Positions 25,480 to 33,753 of a stretch of 64,000 nucleotides of DNA are shown here, one piece after another. This DNA is from Paenibacillus sp. E222. GTDB lineage: Bacteria > Bacillota > Bacilli > Paenibacillales > Paenibacillaceae. Positions within the stretch are counted from its first letter, which is position 1. Each line of letters begins with the position of its first letter. Location: the NCBI RefSeq assembly GCF_013401555.1, contig NZ_CP058552.1, positions 248,001 through 312,000 on the forward strand. The letters are read 5' to 3'. The notes beneath the pieces were generated by a model. The model saw only the letters and a list, made by a program, of their open reading frames with translations, did not search any database and was not told the DNA's origin. The position numbers and the translations under genes were made by a program.

Positions 25480-26164
25480 TTTTGTACCCCTTCCCCCAAA
25501 CGGTCTTCACATATTTAGGGTTCTGCGGATCATCTTCCAGCTTACTTCTCAAATTACGAATATGAACCATCACCGTGTTATTACACGTATAAAAGTAGGG
25601 TTGTTTCCATACACTCTCATAGATATTTTCCGCGGAAAATACCTTTCGTCGTTTCTTAGCCAGCAACAGTAGAATCTGATATTCAATATCCGTCAACGAG
25701 ATTTCCTTCTCGCCAATAAATACGTTTTTTGCATCCTGATGGACCTTAAGATCCTTAATGATAATTTGGTCCGCTTCTTCTGTCTTCTCCTTGCCCCGAT
25801 AAACATAATACCTCCGCAGTAAAGCCTTCACCCTCGAAACGAGTTCTGTATAGGAGAAGGGTTTGGACAAAAAGTCATCACTGCCTGAGGAAAAGGCCAA
25901 TTGTTTATCCGAATCCTGCGTTTTCGCCGTGAGAAACAGGATCGGTGCGCTTGTTTTTTCACGAATCTCCAGACACGCCTTCAGCCCCGATTTATTGGGC
26001 ATCATCATATCCAAAATAATGAGATCCGTCTCTTCGTTCACTTTATCAATCGCATCTTGACCATCTATCGCTTCAATCACTTCATAATTCTCGCTCTCCA
26101 ACAAAATCCTTACAATTTCACGAATTTCACTGTTATCATCAGCAATTAGGATTTTCTTGCTCAT
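25472..26164 (-). CDS. OmpR/VanR-type response regulator
   Basis: This 230-residue regulator has a receiver domain (about 3-115; acidic pocket ADD at 8-10, phospho-acceptor Asp52 in LDMMMPN, Lys in SKPFSY) and a winged-helix domain (about 130-228; LTDIEYQILLLLAKK ... VMVHIRNLRSKLEDD ... KTVWGKGYKIE). GGAGGGATCAG before the ATG at 26164 fixes the start; the frame upstream of it is non-coding. It overlaps the kinase gene and is divergent from a VTT-family membrane protein gene that may be a target. Confidence 0.92.
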   Translation of the reverse strand: MSKKILIADDNSEIREIVRILLESENYEVIEAIDGQDAIDKVNEETDLIILDMMMPNKSGLKACLEIREKTSAPILFLTAKTQDSDKQLAFSSGSDDFLSKPFSYTELVSRVKALLRRYYVYRGKEKTEEADQIIIKDLKVHQDAKNVFIGEKEISLTDIEYQILLLLAKKRRKVFSAENIYESVWKQPYFYTCNNTVMVHIRNLRSKLEDDPQNPKYVKTVWGKGYKIE

Positions 26165-26323
26165 CTGATCCCTCCGTCTAATTTCAGTATAATATGCGCT
26201 ATTAGCGACTACCAGCAAATCCAATCGACTTAAGAATTCTTCAGAAGTTATGTAGGTATCTCTTAATAATTTCGATTTATACTTTAAATATGTAGAGGTC
26301 ATTACACAAAGGGGTCGTCAGCT

Positions 26324-27064
26324 ATGCCACAACCTTCAAAAAAAGTAATGATTAACGTATTGTTGGGTCTGTTAATCATAATGTCCATTGGTCTACTGGT
26401 CTATTATTCTCCTGCCATTATTAAAACCATGTCGTCCCTGGACAACTTCAGAGCGTATATTCATTCAACAGGTCATTGGGGCCCGGTTATGTTTATTTTA
26501 TTCCAGATTCTTCAGATCGTGGTTGCACCTATTCCAGGAGAAGTTGTACAAGTCGCAGGCGGATATATTTACGGTACAGCCATTGGTTCATTGTATACCA
26601 CTGTAGGTTTGATATTAGGCTCAGCGATCGCCTTTTATTTCACGCGTTTTATCGGTCGCGCTTATATTTCACGGCTGCTGCAAAAGAAAAATAATAAGTG
26701 GATGTCCTTCATTCATGATGAGAAGAAGTTTTCTGCTTTTTTATTTATCTTTTTCGTGATTCCCGGCTTGCCCAAAGACATGCTTGTATTTGTCGCCGCT
26801 CTTACATCGATTCGTTCGGTTAGATTCTTCACGATCCTTATCGTCGGTCGTCTGCCGTGGATCATCGCATCTGCCGCTGTAGGGTCCACAATTCATATGC
26901 AACAATACACGCTTGCCATTATTATTTCTGTTATCGCAGTGATCGGGTTCGTAATCGGCTATATGTATAGGGAGAAATTGGTGAGATTATTCTCCCGGTC
27001 AGACAGAACCAAAGCCAAACCTAAATCCAAACCCAAAGCTATCCCCTCCTATAGTAAAGAATAG
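26324..27064 (+). CDS. TVP38/TMEM64 (VTT) family membrane protein
   Basis: This 246-residue protein has about six hydrophobic segments, with the family motifs PIPGEVVQVAGGYIYG (about 71-86), GSAIAFYFTRFIGR (about 99-112) and FVIPGLPKDMLVFVAALT (about 144-161). VTT proteins are related to DedA and are linked to lipid scrambling and membrane homeostasis. The C-terminal tail is Lys-rich (KPKSKPKAIPSYSKE). It is divergent from the VanRS-like pair over 159 bases, suggesting that the pair controls it. Confidence 0.88.
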   Translation: MPQPSKKVMINVLLGLLIIMSIGLLVYYSPAIIKTMSSLDNFRAYIHSTGHWGPVMFILFQILQIVVAPIPGEVVQVAGGYIYGTAIGSLYTTVGLILGSAIAFYFTRFIGRAYISRLLQKKNNKWMSFIHDEKKFSAFLFIFFVIPGLPKDMLVFVAALTSIRSVRFFTILIVGRLPWIIASAAVGSTIHMQQYTLAIIISVIAVIGFVIGYMYREKLVRLFSRSDRTKAKPKSKPKAIPSYSKE

Positions 27065-27138
27065 TGAGCCTGGTAGAATAAAAAGAGATTCAACATGAAC
27101 GAAGCCAATCTATGGATATGAAACCGGAGGTATATCTC

Positions 27139-27716
27139 ATGCAAACCCTTGAAACCAATCGATTAATCCTGCGAAATTTCACCGCAGCGGACGCAGCAGG
27201 ACTGTTGGAATACACAGCAAATCCAAGAGTGAACTGCTTTATGGATCATCGGATTTCAACGTTGGAAGACGCGGCGGCTGAGGTTGCAAAAAGAAGCAGT
27301 GACGATTCCTACATCGCGGTCTGCCTGAAAGACAGTAACGAGCTGATCGGTGAGCTGTTTGGTATGAGGGAAGATCGGGATTCCAATACGGATAAGGATT
27401 CGAATTCCGATACGTATAGTATTGGTTGGAATTTTAATGGAAGATTTGAAGGGAAAGGGTACGCGAGTGAAAGCGCCAGTGCTTTCATCGAGCATCTCTT
27501 TATGGAACAGGGAATAAGAAGACTGTACGCTTATGTCGAGGATGACAACTTCCGTTCCCAGAAGCTTTGTGAGAAGCTGGGCATGCGCCGGGAAGGTCTT
27601 TTTTGGAGTTCATTTCATTTGTCAAAAATGAGGACGGCACACCGAAATACGAGAATACGTATCAATATGCTTTGTTAAAAAAGGAATGGCTGGCACAGCG
27701 TGAACAGCAGAAATAA
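27139..27716 (+). pseudogene. GNAT N-acetyltransferase with a -1 frameshift near its 3' end
   Basis: The ATG at 27139 follows GGAGG. The protein reads as a RimJ/RimL-type acetyltransferase (LETNRLILRNF ... GKGYASESASAFIEHLF ... DNFRSQKLCEKLGMRREG). After the run of six T at 27599-27604 the frame gives an unrelated tail ending at 27678. One extra T would restore FLEFISFVKNEDGTPKYENT, then YQYALLKKEW, the normal family C-terminus, ending at 27716. The original frame would make about 180 residues with a wrong tail. The loss could be real or a homopolymer read error. Confidence 0.8.
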
Positions 27717-27796
27717 TGAATCAAGCCTCATCATTAGTTCAAAAAAATTATAGCAATGAGAACATATCCATACGTACGTTCCAACACCAAACAAAT

Positions 27797-27848
27797 ACGG
27801 CGGCTTCTCCCTGAACGGATTCCAGAGGAAAAGTCGCCGTTTTATTAT
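27797..27848. terminator. Bidirectional terminator
   Basis: ACGGCGGCTTCTCC pairs imperfectly with GGAAAAGTCGCCGT, followed by TTTTATTAT on the plus strand, between the broken GNAT gene and the convergent MetE-like gene. Confidence 0.7.
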
Positions 27849-27910
27849 CGTACAGAACACTCTTGAATGGGCAATGCGTTTATACAGTCACAACATATTC
27901 AACCTGAATC

Positions 27911-29077
27911 CTAGACGGTGGTGCCCCAGTATTGCTTGGCAATTTTCTGACCTTGAACGATTTTGGCCCATTGCTCAGCTTCGCTTAGTTCGTTACCGCC
28001 ATCGCAGGATGCAAAGCCGCATTGGTGCGAAAGCAACAGGCGATCCTTATCGATAATTTTGGAGGCTTCGTCAAGCAAACGGATTACGCGCTCTTCATCA
28101 TCCAGTGTATTGGTCTTCGATGACAACAGCCCTAATACGATTTCCGTTTCCGGTCTGTCCTTGAACACCTCCAAGGCTTCGATAGAACCCGCACGATCAT
28201 CATCCCACTCCAGGAAGAAACGATCATATTTCAATTGCTTCAGGAACAGGTTAGCGATTTTCGCGTAAGATCCGCCTCCCATGTTGCGGGAATCATAGTT
28301 GCCACGGCAGTTGTGTGTCCACATTTTCAAGCCCAGGCTATGACCAAAGTCAATCACCGTGTTATTAATATAAATGAATTCGGTGGCGAGACCCTGTACT
28401 TCCTCTTGCTTAATATGCTCCCCCGTAAACGGAGAGTTCGGGTTGTCGTCTGCAAACAGCTCCCACAAGCAATCATCGAATTGCAGGATTTTACCGCCTA
28501 CCGCAGCGAATTCCTCCACAAACTCCTTATACGCCTTCACAAGACCCGCTTTGAGCTCCTGAATGTTCTGATAAACAGCGTCCTTACCGCCGATATTATC
28601 CGACCAGGAGAGTTCTCCAAAAATATGGGATGGCGACGGAACGCAAAGTTTCGTTTGCTGGTCACCCGCCGTGTCTTGCAGCTGTTTGAACAGTTGAATG
28701 AAATGATGATTTTTACCGCTCAATTCGCCAGTTATGCGCAGGCCAATATCTTTACGTGTTTCATATTTTGAAGAGCCATCCACATCACGGAAAAAATAGC
28801 CATGGTCTGCGATATAACGCTCAACTCCACCAAAGCCCCACACAAAATCCAGATGCCACATCGATTTGGAGAACTCGCCATCTGTAATGATCGACAGGTC
28901 ATGCTCGATTTCCTTTTTCACCACTTGTTTGATGGCCTCAGTCTCGCATTTCTCATAACCTTCAAAACTTTCATAGAATGGATACTGGATATCATCACGA
29001 TGTTCAATTTGCGTTTTATATGTCAGCAGCTCTTCAGGACGCAACAAACTTCCTACGATCTGGAACTTATCAGTCAT
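27911..29077 (-). CDS. Cobalamin-independent methionine synthase-like protein (YxjG/YxjH type)
   Basis: This 388-residue protein matches the C-terminal barrel of MetE, as stand-alone YxjG/YxjH-type enzymes do. Candidate zinc ligands are the His and Cys in HNCRGN and the Cys residues in HQCGFASC. The N-terminus (QIVGSLLRPEELL) and TDGEFSKSMWHLDF are family hallmarks. Such proteins may transfer methyl groups from a non-folate donor. I saw no S-box or T-box structure in the 235-base upstream region. The gene stands alone. Confidence 0.85.
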   Translation of the reverse strand: MTDKFQIVGSLLRPEELLTYKTQIEHRDDIQYPFYESFEGYEKCETEAIKQVVKKEIEHDLSIITDGEFSKSMWHLDFVWGFGGVERYIADHGYFFRDVDGSSKYETRKDIGLRITGELSGKNHHFIQLFKQLQDTAGDQQTKLCVPSPSHIFGELSWSDNIGGKDAVYQNIQELKAGLVKAYKEFVEEFAAVGGKILQFDDCLWELFADDNPNSPFTGEHIKQEEVQGLATEFIYINNTVIDFGHSLGLKMWTHNCRGNYDSRNMGGGSYAKIANLFLKQLKYDRFFLEWDDDRAGSIEALEVFKDRPETEIVLGLLSSKTNTLDDEERVIRLLDEASKIIDKDRLLLSHQCGFASCDGGNELSEAEQWAKIVQGQKIAKQYWGTTV

Positions 29078-29190
29078 GTCAAAACCCCCTCGTTGTATAC
29101 CATTATCATATCATGCAGAACGAGGCTGACTGAGATACTTAAATACCATAACTAGTTATAGTTAAAAGCTATAGCAGAAAAAAATCGAAT

Positions 29191-29232
29191 AAAAAAAGTA
29201 GACTTTCCTACATGCACAGGTTGAAGTCTACT
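29191..29232 (-). terminator. Terminator downstream of the Dus operon
   Basis: AGTAGACTT and AAGTCTACT form a perfect 9-bp stem; on the minus strand it is followed by TTTTTTATT. Confidence 0.8.
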
Positions 29233-29312
29233 GATCATCAATTCTCTTATTAAGCTAATGTTCATTAGGACACCCTTGATACAGGGTGCCTGTCATTGAA
29301 ATTAATTAATTT

Positions 29313-29882
29313 TCACAACGTTCTACGCCGCAACTCATAAAAATACTGCACAGCTGGATGCTTTAACTTGATCTGCTCAGACATATTTAGAATTCGCTTC
29401 TTGCCAACTCGTCTGTCTATCAAAGCCAGAATATTCAACAAGATATCGTTGCTCTCCAGTTTATCCTCTATCGAAGTAGATAAAAACGTAGTCGCTGCAA
29501 CGGTAAAATTGGATTTACTTAATGATGACTGTGCTGACAGGAGCTCTTTTGCATGTCCTGTGCTTTTTCTGCTTCTTGCTATGACTTGAAGACGATCCTC
29601 TGGAACGGTCCCTTTGGTTTCTTTTCTGACGGCTTCAATCTCTTCATGGCTCACAGGAATCATGATCTCCGAATCGCTCTTGATCTCCTGCTCCGTCTGA
29701 TACCATCGGATTGGGGTTGTTGTATCACTCATGTTGAGTACATTCTTTTTATCTACAGTAATATAACAATTGCCAGATTTATCAGGTAAATAGCGGTAGC
29801 TGGTCGCCCGGTATTCGACGGTTCCAACTAACGTGGGACTAAGAAAACTCTCCAGTTGCTGCTTCAATTTACTCCAGGACAT
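29313..29882 (-). CDS. Conserved hypothetical protein (SF0329-like)
   Basis: This 189-residue protein begins MSWSKLKQQLESFLSP, followed by a strand-rich segment with Tyr residues (VEYRATSYRYLPDK) and a basic C-terminus (KHPAVQYFYELRRRTL). I associate this with the 'SF0329 family' of conserved hypotheticals; the recall is not certain. There is no signal peptide or membrane segment. It starts 15 bases after the Dus gene, with a shared terminator downstream, so it is the second gene of that operon. Function unknown. Confidence 0.7.
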   Translation of the reverse strand: MSWSKLKQQLESFLSPTLVGTVEYRATSYRYLPDKSGNCYITVDKKNVLNMSDTTTPIRWYQTEQEIKSDSEIMIPVSHEEIEAVRKETKGTVPEDRLQVIARSRKSTGHAKELLSAQSSLSKSNFTVAATTFLSTSIEDKLESNDILLNILALIDRRVGKKRILNMSEQIKLKHPAVQYFYELRRRTL

Positions 29883-29897
29883 ATGACCTCCTGTATT

Positions 29898-30884
29898 CTA
29901 TTCATTTTCCTCTGCCCCATCATGATCCTTGCTACCAAATTCATCGAGCAATTCCCTTACTCTAGTCGTTGTTTTGGCGTTCATCAAGCTATTTCTAAGC
30001 TCACTTGCCCCGCGGAATCCACGGACGTAGATTTTGAAAAAGCGGGCCAGTGGGCTGAACGAACGCGGTTCAATCTCTGAATATTGATCATGCAGGTCCA
30101 GGTGCAGCCGCAGCAAATGAAGGAACTCCTCTGTGGTATGCTCCCTTGGCTCTTTTTCAAAAGCAAACGGATTTTGGAAAATGCCTCGTCCAATCATAAC
30201 GCCATCCACACCATATTGCTCCACGAGTCTCAGGCCTGTTTCACGGTCAGGAATGTCTCCATTAATGGTTAACAGCGTATTCGGTGCAATCTCATCCCGA
30301 AGTTTCTTGATCTCCGGGATCAGCTCCCAGTGTGCATCGACCTTGCTCATTTCCTCTCTTGTACGCAGATGAATGGACAGATTCACAATGTTTTGCTGCA
30401 AAATATGAGTCAACCAGTCGCGCCATTCGTCCACCTCGGTGAACCCGAGGCGAGTTTTGACACTGACGGGCAAGCCACCGGCTTTGGCCGCCTGAATGAT
30501 CTCTGCTGCAAGCGCAGGACGGCAGATCAGACCGCTTCCTTTTCCATTCTCAGCGACATTCGCAACAGGACAGCCCATATTAATATCGATGCCTTTAAAG
30601 CCTTCCTTCGCCATTCCGATGCTCATCTCGCGGAAGAACTCCGGCTTGTCTCCCCAAATATGTGCCACAATCGGCTGTTCATCTTCTGTAAACGTCAACC
30701 GCCCGCGCACACTTTTGTTCCCCTCCGGGTGACAGTAACTCTCTGTATTCGCAAACTCCGTAAAAAACACATCCGGTCTGCCCGCTTCGCTTACGACATG
30801 ACGAAACACAACATCCGTCACATCTTCCATCGGTGCCAGTATAAAAAATGGCCGTGGTAAATCAAGCCAAAAATTTTCTTTCAT
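29898..30884 (-). CDS. tRNA-dihydrouridine synthase family protein
   Basis: This 328-residue FMN enzyme reduces uridine to dihydrouridine in the D-loop of tRNA. It shows the Dus signatures APMEDVTD near the N-terminus, [11 protein letters not shown] (about 99-109) with the catalytic Cys, VKTRLGF, and the FMN-phosphate loop [13 protein letters not shown]. The ATG at 30884 has AGAGGAG upstream; the frame opens earlier without a site. Its C-terminus is extended and acidic ([12 protein letters not shown]). It is co-transcribed with the hypothetical gene 15 bases downstream. Confidence 0.9.
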   Translation of the reverse strand: MKENFWLDLPRPFFILAPMEDVTDVVFRHVVSEAGRPDVFFTEFANTESYCHPEGNKSVRGRLTFTEDEQPIVAHIWGDKPEFFREMSIGMAKEGFKGIDINMGCPVANVAENGKGSGLICRPALAAEIIQAAKAGGLPVSVKTRLGFTEVDEWRDWLTHILQQNIVNLSIHLRTREEMSKVDAHWELIPEIKKLRDEIAPNTLLTINGDIPDRETGLRLVEQYGVDGVMIGRGIFQNPFAFEKEPREHTTEEFLHLLRLHLDLHDQYSEIEPRSFSPLARFFKIYVRGFRGASELRNSLMNAKTTTRVRELLDEFGSKDHDGAEENE

Positions 30885-31195
30885 ATTAGAAACTCCTCTA
30901 TATATAGCAGGACAATCTTTGTCCTCATTAATAATAAAAAATCGTAAGCCATACATCTGCAATCGTATCATTTACATTAGCAGATTCGTTGCAATTTACA
31001 TTTTGATGCCCTTGCTTCTTCTTCACTTATACCTTTTCTCCATTGATCACTCCACCAATTTTACCACGTCTTTAGTTGATTTTCAGCACGGGTTTATTCA
31101 TGATTATTTGAAGCATAACTTTACCTTCTCGTTTTGGCCCCCCAGTATAGAAATCAGACCGCCTCCATCGTTTTAAAGGATCGCTTCGTTTGCTC
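30885..31195. other. Divergent intergenic region
   Basis: This 311-bp stretch between the Dus operon and yrzA holds no convincing gene on either strand. AT-rich segments next to 30900 should include the Dus promoter. Confidence 0.5.
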
Positions 31196-31224
31196 TTGCC
31201 GAACCGGACAAGCTCCTCTACAAT
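31196..31224 (+). promoter_or_regulatory. Sigma-A promoter of yrzA
   Basis: TTGCCG (31196-31201), a 17-base spacer and TACAAT (31219-31224), 60 bases before the start codon. Confidence 0.6.
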
Positions 31225-31283
31225 AAAAGCTCGGCAGGCTTTTGTACCTGCAAATCGTGACATGGAGGAGGCCTGAAACAAAC

Positions 31284-31490
31284 ATGGAAATTTCACTCGA
31301 TATTATCAAAGACAAAGTCGAATGCCTGCAGGCTTATGACTTCCGGGAACTGGAACGAGCGATCGAAGAACGAATCGGAATGAACAAAGCGCTGATGCTG
31401 CGGGTGAAGCAGGTTCAGCATCAAGTGACGTTCGACCCTCTTCGCAACAAGATGTTATTTAGTGCAGTTGTGCATTTTTCTGCAGATTGA
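31284..31490 (+). CDS. yrzA: DUF2536 (YrzA) family protein
   Basis: This 68-residue protein matches B. subtilis YrzA almost throughout: MEISLDIIKDKVECL, FRELERAIEERI, and a C-terminal FDPLRNKMLFSAVVHFSA. Function is unknown; it is a small soluble protein. The ATG at 31284 lies 12 bases after GGAGGAGG, a rather long spacing, but an upstream in-frame start has no better site. It is monocistronic with its own promoter and a downstream hairpin. Confidence 0.85.
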   Translation: MEISLDIIKDKVECLQAYDFRELERAIEERIGMNKALMLRVKQVQHQVTFDPLRNKMLFSAVVHFSAD

Positions 31491-31560
31491 TGAAAGAGGT
31501 TTTTTACTTTGTTAGCGCAACATGCGGTTGTACTCATCCACATATGGCATACACAAGAAA

Positions 31561-31588
31561 GGACGCAAAATCGTTTGCGTCCACTTTT
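31561..31588. terminator. Bidirectional terminator
   Basis: GGACGCAAA-ATCG-TTTGCGTCC is a perfect 9-bp stem with T-rich flanks on both strands, between yrzA and the convergent esterase gene. Confidence 0.85.
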
Positions 31589-31632
31589 CATACCAAATTC
31601 AGTTATCTCATACTCATAGATTTCAAATGAAC

Positions 31633-33486
31633 CTATTGAAACAGATCCGGTAAAATATCATAAATATACTGGTTCACCCAAGACCAAGCATGCGTGCCGC
31701 CGTCAGCTACGATAAAGTAGAAATTTCCTTTTGTCAGATCCGATGAATAGACGAAGGTATTTGTTAGTTGCTTCATGGCATCAATCTGAGGTTTCAAGTT
31801 AGGGTAAGCGGTATCCGCACTGCCTGTAGCACTGAATACATAGAAATCCTTCGATCCGTATCCGGCATCTTTTGCAGCCTTGGCCAGGTATTCTGCCGTT
31901 TCCACCGGTTTACTGCCTCCACCTGTTTGGCCCACGACCCAGCTGTCACCACTTAATGGCATAAAGTACTTGAAGTAATCAAGCCCATGAACAAAAGTAT
32001 ACCAGGTCGTTACGGAACCCATGGAGAACCCGCCGAAGGCCCGGTGTGCTCTGGCTGCTTTTAAGTCGTCCCGACTTGCCGATTCGGTGTAGGTGTTAAA
32101 TTCGGTTTCCACTAAGGGAAGCACAATATTAATCAGTTCCTCGTGGAATGTAGCCGTGTCATTGGTGCCGCCATAGAAGGAAGGGGTTACCACAATAAGA
32201 GGCTCGATATCCCCTTTTGCAATCATGTTATCTATGATGATCTTCAACTCTTTACTCTGGCCAGGACCGCCGAAGATCGTATCCACATTCTCTCCGCCGC
32301 CGTGCATCAGATACAAAACATTATATTTCTTCGTTTTATCCGAGGAGTCATATCCGTAAGGAAGATAAACATTCACTCTCTTGTCGTCCATTCCGTTCAC
32401 TAAATTAGGTGCTTTGTACGTTACACTCTGGATCGTCCCCGGTTTTTCGCTCTGGACGCGATATTCATTGGGAACCGCTTCGAAATATTTCTCGTTTGCC
32501 GCTTCATCTGTCATTTCCAATTTTCCGATTGCATTTTGCAAAGCAGTATACTGTTGATCCATTTGTTCTTGAGTGATCTTATGATTGTCCAGAACGTGCT
32601 CGGAGACAACTTTCATCATGGCATCTTGTACGACATTTGCATTTTTATACAGATTAAAATCCATCTCGATCGTATGCTTGACCAAATTCAAAAGATCATA
32701 AGGATTCACACCGCTGATATCCCCCTTGCTCTTGCCGGTAAGCAAAACCTCTCCAAACTTCCCTGTATCATTCCAGGCGGTGCCTGTTGAGTCGAAAACA
32801 TTAATGGTCCCGATTCGCTCCGATCCCTTCGCATCATTCACTTGCAGCTCGATGCCCATCACTTTTCCGTTTTCCGGTTTTGATTGGAGTGCGATCCTTG
32901 TTTCAACGACATATCCACCCTGCACCTTTTTCGCAGATGAATAGATCTGCTCGGGTTTGCCGTTATCAATAGACTGGAAGTTCTCATAATTTACCCGATA
33001 ATGCAAATCGTCCACACCATACTCTTGTGTCTTGTTATTGTTCTCATCAAGGAATACTTCCACGGAATCCTGCATATACGGTGTTACAGATTGTGCAGAT
33101 AAGTCTTTGTCCTTAACTTCTGCAAGAATATAGAGTGCATGATCATCCCATAAAGCCTTAAATTCTACCGAAGTGTCGAGGTTGTCTGACACATGTTTAG
33201 GTGTAACCGCTTTAGCTTTGCTCCACACTTTATCCATATTACCGTCAATAACTGGCGATCCGAATTGGGCCACCATTCTTCCGTTAGCATCGAACCCGTT
33301 TTGGTCGTAAGAGACCTTTCCCGGTTCTGGGGATGGTATTTTGGATGCGTTATTCACAACAATCTTGGTCTGGTGCATAGGCGCTGCTGAAACAGGAGAC
33401 CGGAAACCGAAAGCACTTGTACATACCAAAGGTATAACAACCATGGTAACCAAAATAGGTTTTAACCACATTCTTGTTCTAGTCAT
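31633..33486 (-). CDS. Secreted CBM9-CE1 carbohydrate esterase (feruloyl/acetyl-xylan esterase type)
   Basis: This 617-residue exported protein has a signal peptide (about 1-35), a CBM9-like sugar-binding module (about 75-252; SPVIDGNMDKVWSKAKA ... FKALWDDHALYILAEVKD), a short helical linker (about 260-340) and a CE1 esterase domain (about 350-615). The nucleophile elbow is GGFSMGS (Ser488), with the oxyanion region LMHGGGEN (about 393-400) and catalytic His599 in GGTHAW. CE1 enzymes free ferulate or acetate from xylan. It lies downstream of the SLH-anchored GH10 xylanase, whose CBM9 is similar, so the two probably act together on xylan. Confidence 0.9.
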   Translation of the reverse strand: MTRTRMWLKPILVTMVVIPLVCTSAFGFRSPVSAAPMHQTKIVVNNASKIPSPEPGKVSYDQNGFDANGRMVAQFGSPVIDGNMDKVWSKAKAVTPKHVSDNLDTSVEFKALWDDHALYILAEVKDKDLSAQSVTPYMQDSVEVFLDENNNKTQEYGVDDLHYRVNYENFQSIDNGKPEQIYSSAKKVQGGYVVETRIALQSKPENGKVMGIELQVNDAKGSERIGTINVFDSTGTAWNDTGKFGEVLLTGKSKGDISGVNPYDLLNLVKHTIEMDFNLYKNANVVQDAMMKVVSEHVLDNHKITQEQMDQQYTALQNAIGKLEMTDEAANEKYFEAVPNEYRVQSEKPGTIQSVTYKAPNLVNGMDDKRVNVYLPYGYDSSDKTKKYNVLYLMHGGGENVDTIFGGPGQSKELKIIIDNMIAKGDIEPLIVVTPSFYGGTNDTATFHEELINIVLPLVETEFNTYTESASRDDLKAARAHRAFGGFSMGSVTTWYTFVHGLDYFKYFMPLSGDSWVVGQTGGGSKPVETAEYLAKAAKDAGYGSKDFYVFSATGSADTAYPNLKPQIDAMKQLTNTFVYSSDLTKGNFYFIVADGGTHAWSWVNQYIYDILPDLFQ

Positions 33487-33675
33487 CTGAATATCTCCTC
33501 CCCAGTCATCTATCTCATCAAACGTTGTACCGATCGGCCAATGGATGAAAAATTCTTAACGGGTTCTGTCTGTGGCAATAATGTCTCAACAGAGACTACA
33601 CCAGTGCCCAACCTGCTATTCATAGCGAGGCCAAATGGATATAGCCAGGCCGGCGTAAGTCGACTTAATAGAAGA

Positions 33676-33713
33676 ACTACCCCCGTTAGATCATATACGG
33701 GGGAGTCTTTTTT
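33676..33713 (+). terminator. Terminator-like hairpin without a plus-strand gene
   Basis: ACTACCCCCGT pairs with ACGGGGGAGT, followed by CTTTTTT on the plus strand, within the 267-bp gap between two minus-strand genes. It may be a relic of a lost plus-strand element. Confidence 0.6.
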
Positions 33714-33753
33714 AATCAGCTTATTCAATTAAACTTTAAATTTACATTTACAT

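Noticed and set aside
29078..29312. S-box or T-box riboswitch upstream of the MetE-like gene
   Set aside because: I found none of the conserved SAM-I or T-box elements in the leader.
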